Below, in pieces: positions 1 to 7,504 of a DNA stretch of 64,000 bases. Location of the stretch: the NCBI GenBank assembly GCA_013177805.1, contig JABLXU010000023.1:1-64000 (forward strand), written 5' to 3'. The translations under genes and the position numbers were made by a program. The first letter of the stretch is position 1; every line of letters begins with the position of its first letter. A model generated the notes under the pieces. It was not told where the DNA came from and ran no database searches. It saw nothing but the letters and a program-made list of their open reading frames with translations. Origin of the DNA: Candidatus Omnitrophota bacterium (lineage in GTDB: Bacteria > Hinthialibacterota > Hinthialibacteria > Hinthialibacterales > Hinthialibacteraceae).

Positions 1-199
1 ATAAGCGGGGATAGACTTCCGGGCTGACCGGCATGTTTTCGCGGGCTTAGTTCCCGCTCGCGATGAAAATCCCCATGGAGGCCATGGCCATGCACCCACC
101 GATCAAGACATCCGCCCACAGATCCACCCGCGGCGTTTCCTCCGGCGGCATGGCATGCGACCTGGAGTCCGTCTGGTTTCTGACATCGGTTTGATTCAT
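1..199 (-). pseudogene. TctB-like small membrane subunit, interrupted by an in-frame stop (partial)
   Basis: An ATG at 199 lies 16 bases after the stop of the receptor gene and is preceded by CAGGA. It opens a frame whose residues 28-47 form one hydrophobic helix typical of the first TctB segment. The frame meets TAA at 49-47, 50 codons in. The same frame then continues without another stop to the window edge and reads SPEVYPRL, which resembles the conserved FPRL region that follows helix 1 in TctB proteins. This suggests a tctB gene broken by a single nonsense codon rather than a short orphan. A sequencing error or real recoding cannot be excluded. TctB would be the small 4-helix subunit of a tripartite tricarboxylate transporter, with tctA expected beyond the window. 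Confidence 0.5.
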
Positions 200-215
200 G
201 AAGGGGGGTCCTGGT

Positions 216-1160
216 TTACAGTTCCAAGTGTTCCAGCAAGGCGGCAATGGTTTCCGATTCGGATTGCAAGAATTCGGTGAACTCGGCGGAACCCCGGTAA
301 CGCAGCCCTAACAAAGCGGTTTGGGCGGCTTTTTGAAATTCCGGCGAATCGAAGGTTTCTTTGAAACCGGCCTCCAGTTTCGCCACGATTTCGTCCGGCG
401 TTTGCTTTGGGACTGCCAAGCCCCGCCAGGTGCCATGCACCAGGTCAATGCCTTGTTCACGGAAAGTCGGCACATCCGGCAGTTCGGGAAAACGGGATTC
501 CGACATGATTCCCAGACAGCGCAGGGTTCCGGTTTGCGTGTATTGCAGCACCTCGGCGGGACTCACCGCCACCGCCGCGATATGCCCCCCCAACAGCTGG
601 GTCACCGCCGGTTTGGCGCCGTCATGAGGGATATGGGTGAACTCCACGCCCGCCAGTTTTTCGAGCCGCAACGCCCCCAGGTGCCAGACCGCCCCCGGCC
701 CGGAGTTCCCCACCGTGACTTCCTTGGGATGGGCGCGGGCGTAGTCCAGGAATTCACTCAGCGTCGTCCAAGGCGAATCGGCGCGCACGGTGATGGCCGC
801 CGGATCTTCGTTGATCTGAATCACCGGTTTGAAACCGGTATAGCTGATCTCCGCCCGTTTGAGGGGTTTGTAAGAACACAATTCAAATGTGATCATCGTC
901 ACCGTGTAGCCGTCGGGACGGGCAGTCATGCCGCTGGAATGACCGATTGCCCCCGAGCCTCCCGCCCGGTTGACCACGGTGAACGGCACCGGAAAGACCT
1001 TGGCGGCCTCGTTGACGAACGCCCGCGCCAATGAATCGGTCCCGCCCCCCGCTTCCCAAGGGACGATCACCGTGATCGGTTTGGAGGGGAATTCCTGGCT
1101 GGTTGGCGAGCACGCCGTCACAATCCCCATGCATATAACAATGAGTAATCCGCGATTCAT
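216..1160 (-). CDS. Tripartite tricarboxylate transporter substrate-binding lipoprotein (TctC/Bug family)
   Basis: The 314-residue product starts with a lipoprotein signal whose lipobox VTAC puts the modified Cys at residue 17. The mature part follows the Bug/TctC pattern: FPSKPITVIVPWEAGGGTD near the start, then the PGAVWHLGALRLEKLAG and FTHIPHDGAKPAVTQLLGGH regions. Such receptors bind a small carboxylate in the periplasm and hand it to the TctAB membrane complex. The start is supported by AGGTG just upstream of the ATG. The gene is followed at once by a TctB-like frame on the same strand, as in tctCBA operons. The ligand cannot be read from sequence. Family assignment is firm. Confidence 0.9.
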   Translation of the reverse strand: MNRGLLIVICMGIVTACSPTSQEFPSKPITVIVPWEAGGGTDSLARAFVNEAAKVFPVPFTVVNRAGGSGAIGHSSGMTARPDGYTVTMITFELCSYKPLKRAEISYTGFKPVIQINEDPAAITVRADSPWTTLSEFLDYARAHPKEVTVGNSGPGAVWHLGALRLEKLAGVEFTHIPHDGAKPAVTQLLGGHIAAVAVSPAEVLQYTQTGTLRCLGIMSESRFPELPDVPTFREQGIDLVHGTWRGLAVPKQTPDEIVAKLEAGFKETFDSPEFQKAAQTALLGLRYRGSAEFTEFLQSESETIAALLEHLEL

Positions 1161-1621
1161 ACATCACCTGTGTATGGAAAAATTCTCAATTGGCATTACC
1201 CGATGGATTCAGTTTGCCATAAATCCCCGGTAAGGAAAAGGAACAGGTCATGGACTAAAAGCGAGGGGTGGATATTCGAAATGGCAGATCTCTGGGTATA
1301 CTGCGGCAATCACGGGGCGTATTGAATGCATTCGCTCCGGTGGAAGCCTCGCCCACCCGGTCAGCATCCAGGTTTTTCTTACAAACACAGGATTGCCGTT
1401 TCATGGGAATATTCCCTAACCTTTTCCCTATCCTCAAGGAAGAGGGAATCGTTTCGCGAAAGCATCCCTATCATCCGAAACCAGTCATGAGATTGTCCGG
1501 CATTCGTGTAAAATAGTTCCGGGAGATCTTTAACTTGTAGGCCGAGACCGATTTGTGCGATACTGGAAATTGGGCTTCTGGCATCGTGGAACCGATTTTG
1601 GACAAAGGATGGAGAAATACC
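1161..1621. other. Intergenic region between divergent tctC-like and DUF362 genes
   Basis: This 461-base gap separates two divergent genes. No convincing gene is present; short open frames here have no recognisable content. The middle part, about 1342-1420, matches a second copy near 46516-46592 and is listed separately as a repeat. The end carries GGAG before the ATG at 1622. Confidence 0.6.
1342..1420 (+). repeat. Dispersed repeat, copy A (GCCTCGCCC...CCAGGTTTTTCT)
   Basis: Shared blocks in the same order with 46516-46592 are GCCTCGCCC, CCAGGTTTTTCT, CAGGATTG, CATTTCA or GTTTCAT, and TATTCCCT. The copies are diverged but collinear, and both are intergenic. No function can be assigned. Confidence 0.55.
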
Positions 1622-2863
1622 ATGAACAACCATCCCCCGTATTCGCGTATATTACCGGTTTGCCCGGGATATGGCTGGTCCCGGCGCGAGTTCTTAAAGA
1701 GCATGGTGGCTTCCGCAGCCATGCTTCCCGCCGTTTCCCCGGTTCTGGCCGCGCCGCGGGAATCCCCTCCGGTTCCCCCACCCCGCGCGCTGTCCACCAT
1801 TGGATTGTGCAAACGCTACGACTATGCCGAAGTACGCCGTGTCCTTTCCGTGATGCTGGAAGAGCTGGGCGATGTGTGCGCGCTGGCGAAGAACCACTAT
1901 GTCACCGTGAAACTCAACCTGGTCAACACGTCGGAAGAAGATCTCGGCGGATTGCCTGTCTGGTTGACGGTGACCGTCCATCCCCACGTGGCCATGGCGC
2001 TGGGCAGCCTGTTGGTGGATTACGGCGCAAAACAAGTGACATTCTGTGATCAACTTCCGTTCCGGGAACTGGGAGCCGAGGCATTCCGGGGATATGGATA
2101 TCGAATCGAAGAATTCAGCCAGGCGATGGACGGCAAGGTCCGGTTTGTCAACACCCGCAACCGGGGCGAATATGATTCCTATGCTTTGGTGAAGGTGCCC
2201 GATGGAGGGGAGATCGCCTCCTGCTGGGAGGTCAATCAAACGTACATCAAAACGGATGTACTGGTCTCCTTGGGAAAACTGAAAAGCCACGTCTCCGCCG
2301 GGATCACGGGAGGGATGAAAAACCTATATGGCGTCCCTCCCAGCAGCTTGTATGGCGATGACGCGGGAGACGAACCCAACGAAGACGCCATGGAATACCG
2401 CAGCGGCACCATGCACACTTGCACCAAAAAACCGCTGACTTCGGTGGAGAGTTTTACCGGGAAGACTGTCGAAAACGATCATGGCTTCAACGTGCCCCGC
2501 TTGATCGTGGATCTGAATGCCGCGTTCCCCATCCAACTGGTGGTGATCGATGGCATCAGTTCCATTCAAAGCGCCGAGGGGTGGTGGATCGGCTCGCTGG
2601 TGTCGGTCTGCCGGCCGGGGGTGCTGATTGCGGGGCGTAATCCGGTGTGCACCGACGCCGTGGCCACGGCGGTTATGGGATTCGATCCGGACGCGCCGGA
2701 CCGCCATCCCCCTTTCGCGAACGGCGATAACCATTTGGCCATGGCGCGGCGCAAGGGCTTAGGGGAAAACCGGATCTCCGCCTTGGAGATAGCCGGGGTG
2801 GGATTGGAAAAAGCCCGTTTCGAGTATGTTCCAACCTACCAGCGGGTGAATCCATCATCATGA
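1622..2863 (+). CDS. Tat-exported DUF362-domain protein
   Basis: The 413-residue protein begins at the ATG at 1622, which has GGAG about 8 bases upstream; the longer open frame upstream lacks this. Residues 20-26 read SRREFLK, a twin-arginine signal, followed by a hydrophobic stretch and an Ala-rich cleavage region. The rest matches DUF362: VTVKLNLVNTS, ALGSLLVDYGAKQVTFCDQ, IKTDVLVSLGKLKSH, GITGGMKNLYG and a late CTDAVATAVMGFDP segment. No ferredoxin-type Cys clusters follow, unlike some DUF362 proteins. Its biochemical role is not established. The next gene overlaps its stop by ATGA, so the two are translationally coupled and probably act together outside the cytoplasm or at the membrane. 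Confidence 0.8.
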   Translation: MNNHPPYSRILPVCPGYGWSRREFLKSMVASAAMLPAVSPVLAAPRESPPVPPPRALSTIGLCKRYDYAEVRRVLSVMLEELGDVCALAKNHYVTVKLNLVNTSEEDLGGLPVWLTVTVHPHVAMALGSLLVDYGAKQVTFCDQLPFRELGAEAFRGYGYRIEEFSQAMDGKVRFVNTRNRGEYDSYALVKVPDGGEIASCWEVNQTYIKTDVLVSLGKLKSHVSAGITGGMKNLYGVPPSSLYGDDAGDEPNEDAMEYRSGTMHTCTKKPLTSVESFTGKTVENDHGFNVPRLIVDLNAAFPIQLVVIDGISSIQSAEGWWIGSLVSVCRPGVLIAGRNPVCTDAVATAVMGFDPDAPDRHPPFANGDNHLAMARRKGLGENRISALEIAGVGLEKARFEYVPTYQRVNPSS

Positions 2864-4002
2864 CCCAAGAAACCAAGAATCGACCAACCGTATGGCGCAC
2901 CAGCGGAGGGGACAACACCCGCCGGGGATGTTATCGCGGGAAAGCGGCGACCGCGGCGCAAGCGGGACACCCTCAATCCATCCTGCGCGCGCAGGGGGGT
3001 GTCCGGGCCTCCGTGGTGTTCGACGCGCGGAATACAGCGTACATCGCCGACATGGCCGGGAGTATCCAGGCCTGCGGGGAGGAGGGCGGGGCTACCTGGG
3101 TCACCGGCCTGGAGGGGGGAATCGCGGCCTCACCGGTCCTCTCCCCCGACGATGCCCAGCTATACGCCGCCACCGTAAGAGGGTATCTGTACGCGCTGGA
3201 CGCATCTTCTGGGCAAACGGCCTGGCGCGTATCGATCCCTAGCAAGACCGATCCCCGCATACTTTCGGACCTCCTCCATCTCCCCCGGCTGAACGCGATC
3301 GTTTTGAATAGCTGGGGCGGTAATTTTTACGCGATCGACGCGGGTAACGGCCAGATCATTTCCTCATGGTCCGCGGGGATTACACCCTACGCCGCGGCCG
3401 CCGCGGATCCCGAGGAGCACGTGTATTGCCTCCGCGCCGTATGGGAACCGGCGGGAATCCAGTTCGTCCGGATTGATCCGGTCACGGGGAAAGAGGAGGT
3501 TATGCATTTCGAATCCAAGAAAACTAGACCTCCTTCACGGATGACCGTGGCGGCGGCCCCCGTGTTGGACATTGAACGGAACGTAGTTTATTTCATCACC
3601 AATTTGGACAAGGAATGCCTATTGTTCTCGTATTCGCTTCAATCGGGCGCGGTTCTGTGGAATCATCCCCTATCCCGTTACGTGCAAGCCATCCCTTGCC
3701 TGCGGCCGGACGGGTCGGTGGTGATCGCCGATTTGCATGGTGAAATTCAGGTTTTCGCTCCGGACGGGTCCCGCCGGTTCCGGTGTCCTACTGGTACGGA
3801 TTACCTGGAAGCGGGAGCGGTTTGTGATCAATCCGGGTGGATTTACCTGGGTGATCCCGAGGGCCACGTTCATGCGCTGAACCCGAACGGAGTGGACCGT
3901 GTGCTCTTTGAAGCGGAACGCGCGATCGAAGGGCGTCCTTCCTTCGACAACCGGGGATATCTCTTCATTCCCTCCATGGACAGCAATATTTATATATTTT
4001 AA
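2860..4002 (+). CDS. PQQ-type beta-propeller repeat protein
   Basis: This 380-residue protein has repeated blade motifs such as AATVRGYLYALDASSGQTAW, GGNFYAIDAGNGQII, DLHGEIQVFAPDGSRR and DPEGHVHALNPNG, about seven in total, typical of PQQ-like or WD-like propellers. Such proteins are usually scaffolds or substrate-binding modules rather than enzymes. There is no obvious signal peptide: the N-terminus MTQETKNRPTVWRTSGGDN is hydrophilic. Its start overlaps the stop of the DUF362 gene by ATGA, so both are made from one transcript. A hairpin followed by a T run about 30-65 bases after the stop probably ends the transcript. Its partner or ligand is unknown. Confidence 0.75.
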   Translation: MTQETKNRPTVWRTSGGDNTRRGCYRGKAATAAQAGHPQSILRAQGGVRASVVFDARNTAYIADMAGSIQACGEEGGATWVTGLEGGIAASPVLSPDDAQLYAATVRGYLYALDASSGQTAWRVSIPSKTDPRILSDLLHLPRLNAIVLNSWGGNFYAIDAGNGQIISSWSAGITPYAAAAADPEEHVYCLRAVWEPAGIQFVRIDPVTGKEEVMHFESKKTRPPSRMTVAAAPVLDIERNVVYFITNLDKECLLFSYSLQSGAVLWNHPLSRYVQAIPCLRPDGSVVIADLHGEIQVFAPDGSRRFRCPTGTDYLEAGAVCDQSGWIYLGDPEGHVHALNPNGVDRVLFEAERAIEGRPSFDNRGYLFIPSMDSNIYIF

Positions 4003-4031
4003 TTTTCCAAATCCAAAGGTCACTTGTTTCC

Positions 4032-4066
4032 TTCTCCTGTGAGCGCGGGCGTAGGAGAGAGTTTTT
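4032..4066 (+). terminator. Probable rho-independent terminator after the DUF362/PQQ pair
   Basis: TCTCCT (4033-4038) pairs with AGGAGA (4053-4058), extended by a T-G wobble, and is followed by TTTTT at 4062-4066. The stem is short with a 14-base loop that is itself GC-rich, so efficiency is uncertain. Confidence 0.45.
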
Positions 4067-4130
4067 ATCTAGAACCGAAATTCCCATTTCGATCCAAGAC
4101 CGGTTGAATTCCCCTTAGCTTACGTTCTTG

Positions 4131-4160
4131 TTGCATTAATCTTATACTTTTTTGTAATAC
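4131..4160 (+). promoter_or_regulatory. Possible sigma70 promoter for the STAS gene
   Basis: TTGCAT (4131-4136) and TAATAC (4155-4160) are separated by 18 bases in an AT-rich gap, about 110 bases before the STAS gene start. This is motif-level evidence only. Confidence 0.3.
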
Positions 4161-4272
4161 GTTTTTCCCTACCAGGCGATATTTTAGTAATAAATATTAA
4201 AACCGCTGGAATTCTCGTTATAATTACGTATGCTGCGGTTTAATCCGAGGCACTTGAAAGACGGAAGCCGAG

Positions 4273-4956
4273 ATGAAAGAGCAAAAGGCGCGCCAACTGG
4301 TGGTTTGTCTGCAAGCGGATTCCGGGCAAGTATTTTATGCCTCGTTGTCGAAACTTAACGACTTTCAGGCGATGTTGCGTACGACTTACGAAATGGAGCA
4401 AGGGGTAACGCTTTTTTTGATGCCCGTGCCATCCGATTGGACCGGGGGCGCGTTTTCTCCGCAGCAAATACGGGATTCGGAACAGAGGATGGAAGCCCAG
4501 GTGAACCGGAGGGAACGGCGCGGGATGTATCACATCCGCATCCGTTCCAATGAGCAGCAGGAGATTGTAGAACGGGTCCGGTGCGGCTTATTCCGGGAAG
4601 ACCGCCTGACAATCGATTGGGTGCGGGCAGGGAAGGTGGACATTTACAAGTTGTCCGGCCGCCTGGGTGTCCAATCGGTATTGCGGCTGCAATCCACGTT
4701 GCGGAAACATCCGGAAGATCACGCGTTGGTGTTGCTCGATCTCACCCACATAACGTGGATCGCCGGCTCTTGTATGGGCATGTTCTACACGATACTCAAA
4801 GAGTCACGCGAACAGGCGCTGGTATTGGGCATCTTGGTGAAACCGGAAGGACGAATCCACCAGGTGATCACCAATTCAAAAATACCCGAAGTGGTCCCTG
4901 TTTTCAGCGTGTACGAGGAAGCTGTGGCCTGGCTATTGCGCACGATTTTGGTGTGA
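4273..4956 (+). CDS. STAS-domain protein with an unrecognised N-terminal region
   Basis: The 227-residue product has a C-terminal half (about 115-225) with the STAS pattern: KVDIYKLSGRLGVQSVLRLQ, then LVLLDLTHITWIAGSCMGMF, then REQALVLGILVKPEGRIHQV. STAS domains occur in anti-sigma-factor antagonists and related signalling proteins, where a Ser in the loop after the third strand is phosphorylated; the Ser in AGSC is the candidate. The first ~110 residues are not recognised, with no membrane segment seen. It stands alone between a terminator-like hairpin and rnc. A partner kinase or sigma factor is not visible in the window, so its pathway is unknown. Confidence 0.65.
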   Translation: MKEQKARQLVVCLQADSGQVFYASLSKLNDFQAMLRTTYEMEQGVTLFLMPVPSDWTGGAFSPQQIRDSEQRMEAQVNRRERRGMYHIRIRSNEQQEIVERVRCGLFREDRLTIDWVRAGKVDIYKLSGRLGVQSVLRLQSTLRKHPEDHALVLLDLTHITWIAGSCMGMFYTILKESREQALVLGILVKPEGRIHQVITNSKIPEVVPVFSVYEEAVAWLLRTILV

Positions 4957-5210
4957 ATCCACTCTACATTCTTTGCTGATCGATTATACTATTTTAAGCC
5001 CGTGGTGAGCGCCACACGGCATGAGCCTATTGGAGAAATGAAGGAGCGGCATCCGGCCGCGTCTCGCACAACCGGATCGGGTTGCCGCGGCTGCGGCAGG
5101 AAGTCTCTCCCCCATTTCTCACCATCCGGCCAACAGGAACGGCCCAATTCCCTGCGTCCCTTCCGCATTTCCTGGGTTGGAACGGCGGAAGCGCTGTTGG
5201 ATAAAGCAAC

Positions 5211-5954
5211 ATGGTGTTGGAAAAAAAACCGGTAGAGGAAAACCGTATCCGCGAGATGGAAAAACTGGCGGCGGATCTGGGATTTCCCGGGATGGATCCC
5301 TACTTACTGCATCTCGCTTTGTGCCACAGTTCCTATGCCAACGAACAGGACAGTTGCGAAACCTTTGGCAACGAACGGCTGGAATTTTTGGGCGACGCGG
5401 TGGTGGGATTCACCATCACGGAAGATCTGTACACCCGTTATCCCCACTTGCGGGAAGGGCAGCTTTCCAAGATCAAATCGGTCGTGGTGAGCAAACGGAT
5501 TTTGGCGCACCGCACGATGGAGTTGGGACTGGCCCAGTATCTGCTCTTGGGCAAGGGAGAAGAGCAGACCGGGGGGCGGCACCGCTTCTCGATTCTGGGC
5601 AACTTGTTTGAGAGCGTGGTGGGGGCGATTCATCTGGCCTGCGGGATTGAAAGTTCCAAAAAGTTTGTGTTGGAACAATTGCGCGATGAAATCGACAAAG
5701 CAGTCCGGGGTGAAAGCATCATCGATTACAAATCCCAATTGCAGGAACTGGTACAAAGAGATTTTGGCGTCTTGCCAACCTACCGCTTGCTTTCCGCCGT
5801 GGGACCGGACCACGACAAAGATTTCGTGGTCGAGGTGTTCGTCCGCAACCAGCGAATCGGACGGGGAGAAGGAAAAAGTAAGAAACGGGCGGAAAAAGCC
5901 GCCGCCTGTTCCGCGTTGCAGACCTTGGAAAATCCCGGCCGGCCGAACTTATGA
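5211..5954 (+). CDS. rnc: Ribonuclease III
   Basis: The 247-residue protein has the RNase III signature NERLEFLGDAV at residues 54-64 and the second catalytic helix region ILGNLFESVVGAIHL near 130-145, followed by a double-stranded RNA-binding domain (about 165-235) with DYKSQLQELVQ and a KKRAEKAAA helix. It cleaves double-stranded RNA in rRNA and mRNA processing. In the second catalytic helix, the position often occupied by Asp (ILAD) is Asn, a substitution tolerated in several lineages; the following Glu is kept. The length is normal. The start has only a weak GGA upstream. The stop overlaps the next start by ATGA, placing it first in a three-gene operon. Confidence 0.95.
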   Translation: MVLEKKPVEENRIREMEKLAADLGFPGMDPYLLHLALCHSSYANEQDSCETFGNERLEFLGDAVVGFTITEDLYTRYPHLREGQLSKIKSVVVSKRILAHRTMELGLAQYLLLGKGEEQTGGRHRFSILGNLFESVVGAIHLACGIESSKKFVLEQLRDEIDKAVRGESIIDYKSQLQELVQRDFGVLPTYRLLSAVGPDHDKDFVVEVFVRNQRIGRGEGKSKKRAEKAAACSALQTLENPGRPNL

Positions 5955-6991
5955 TGAACATTGTGCCCCTCTATCTGCCGCATCAGGGCTGCACCCATCA
6001 GTGCGTTTATTGCAATCAACCGCTGACGGTGGGTACGCGGGAGGATGAATCGGATTGGGAACACCGCCTGGAAGCGGCATTTTCCCGTTCCCGTCCTGGA
6101 GAATGGGAAATCGCCTTGTACGGCGGGTCCTTCAGCGCTTTGGACCAGTCCACAATGGAGCGGTGTTTCGCCCGGATTCATCCCTACACGCGAAGAACGG
6201 GTGTCCGAGGGGTGCGGATTTCCACCCGGCCGGATTGCGTTTCCGATTCCACCTTGGATTTCTTATCCGAAAATGGCGTGCGAACCATTGAACTGGGGGT
6301 GGAATCGCTGGATGACACGGTGTTGCGCCACAGCGGACGTTGTCATACCGCCCGGGACGCGGCCGAGGCCTGCGCGCGGATCCAGCGGCACGGTTTCACC
6401 CTGGGGATTCATCTGATGTGCGGCTTGCCGGGACAAACCGAATCCTCGTGGCGGGAAACTGTGGACCAAGCCGCCGGACTGCGCCCGGACTTGGTGCGTA
6501 TCGCGCCCACCTTGGTGTTGCGGGACACGCCGCTGGAGAAATTGTTCCGGCGCGGCGCCTATACGCCATTGTCTCTGGATGAAGCCATCGAGCAATGCGG
6601 TTATGGGTATCAGGTATTCCACCGGCAGGGAATTGCCATCGTCCGCGTGGGATTGGCGCTGTCGGACAGCCGGGGGGACGGGGCGGACAAGGTCGTAGCC
6701 GGCCCCTGGCATCCCGCGTTGCGGCATGAAGTCGAATCGCGCCTGGCCGGCCGTGCTATCGAAACGGTATTGTGGCAAACAGGCGCGCGTACCCTGATTG
6801 TGAATCCCCGGGACCTTTCGATTGTTCAGGGACCGCGGCGCGCCAATCTCACTGCCTGGTGCGGCCGTTTGAACGCCGAAGTCCAGATCCAGCCAGACGA
6901 GCGGATAGTCCGGCATACGTTTACGGTTCCCGCGGGGGGATGGTATTCTTTATTCCTCGATGGATCCCCGATCCAGGAAAGGCCATCGTGA
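5951..6991 (+). CDS. Elp3-like radical SAM protein (COG1243 type, no acetyltransferase domain)
   Basis: The 346-residue protein carries the 4Fe-4S motif C14-x3-C18-x2-C21 in GCTHQCVYC, the ALYGGSFSAL glycine motif, and the Elp3-type segment ELGVESLDDTVLRHSGRCHT. HLMCGLPGQTESSW and a GPWHPALRHEVES segment follow. These are typical of bacterial Elp3-like radical SAM proteins encoded next to rnc. The GNAT half of true Elp3 is absent. The function in bacteria is not established. It overlaps rnc at the start (ATGA) and ruvX at the end (GTGA), so translation of all three is coupled. Confidence 0.85.
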   Translation: MMNIVPLYLPHQGCTHQCVYCNQPLTVGTREDESDWEHRLEAAFSRSRPGEWEIALYGGSFSALDQSTMERCFARIHPYTRRTGVRGVRISTRPDCVSDSTLDFLSENGVRTIELGVESLDDTVLRHSGRCHTARDAAEACARIQRHGFTLGIHLMCGLPGQTESSWRETVDQAAGLRPDLVRIAPTLVLRDTPLEKLFRRGAYTPLSLDEAIEQCGYGYQVFHRQGIAIVRVGLALSDSRGDGADKVVAGPWHPALRHEVESRLAGRAIETVLWQTGARTLIVNPRDLSIVQGPRRANLTAWCGRLNAEVQIQPDERIVRHTFTVPAGGWYSLFLDGSPIQERPS

Positions 6992-7413
6992 ATTTGCAGG
7001 CACCCGGACGTATTTTGGCCCTCGATCTCGGGCAGAAGCGCGTGGGATTGGCGTTATCCGATGATTTGCGGATCACGGCGCAGCCCTACGCAACGTTGGA
7101 ACCCCGCGGAACGGAAGATCTGTTGGAGTCATTGCGGCAGATCGCCGCGCGCGAGAACGTGGTGCTGGTGCTGATCGGCCTGCCCAAGCGGTTGGATGGC
7201 TCGCTGGGTCCCCAGGCGGAGGAAGCGAAGACCCTCGCGGCGCTGATCCGGGAACGCCTGTCGTTACCCGTGCGCCTGTGGGATGAGCGATTCTCCACAC
7301 ACGCGGCCAAACGGGCCCTGCTGGAAGACAATGTTTCCCGCAAGAAGCGCAAGCAGGTGATCGACCAAACCGCCGCCGCCTGGATTTTGCAAGGATTTTT
7401 GGATTCCTTATGA
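6988..7413 (+). CDS. ruvX: RuvX/YqgF family Holliday junction resolvase-like nuclease
   Basis: Starting at the GTG at 6988, which overlaps the preceding stop, the product is 141 residues, the usual YqgF length; the open frame extends further upstream but only through the radical SAM gene. The RNase H fold is evident: ILALDLGQKRVGLALSD at the N-terminus, VLIGLPKRLDGSLGPQA, VRLWDERFSTHAA and the DQTAAAWILQGFL end. The conserved Asp in the first strand, the Glu in DERF and the late Asp are present. It is implicated in 16S rRNA 5-prime processing and in Holliday junction handling. Placement with rnc suggests an RNA-processing operon. Confidence 0.9.
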   Translation: MNLQAPGRILALDLGQKRVGLALSDDLRITAQPYATLEPRGTEDLLESLRQIAARENVVLVLIGLPKRLDGSLGPQAEEAKTLAALIRERLSLPVRLWDERFSTHAAKRALLEDNVSRKKRKQVIDQTAAAWILQGFLDSL

Positions 7414-7441
7414 TGAGGGAATCATGGCCATAAGCCAATTG

Positions 7442-7467
7442 TTACTTTAAGCGTATTACTTTAAGCG
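7442..7467 (+). repeat. 12-bp direct repeat, TTACTTTAAGCG
   Basis: Two exact copies at 7442-7453 and 7456-7467, spaced 14 bases apart start to start, lie just upstream of the GT-C gene at 7505. They could be a protein-binding site or a simple duplication. Confidence 0.5.
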
Positions 7468-7504
7468 GATTTTTTGCATCCATCTCGATCGCCTGGCACA
7501 CCCC

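Noticed and set aside
4957..5210. Short plus-strand frame (5002-5235) upstream of rnc.
   Set aside because: No ribosome-binding site, no recognisable domain, and it overlaps the rnc start.
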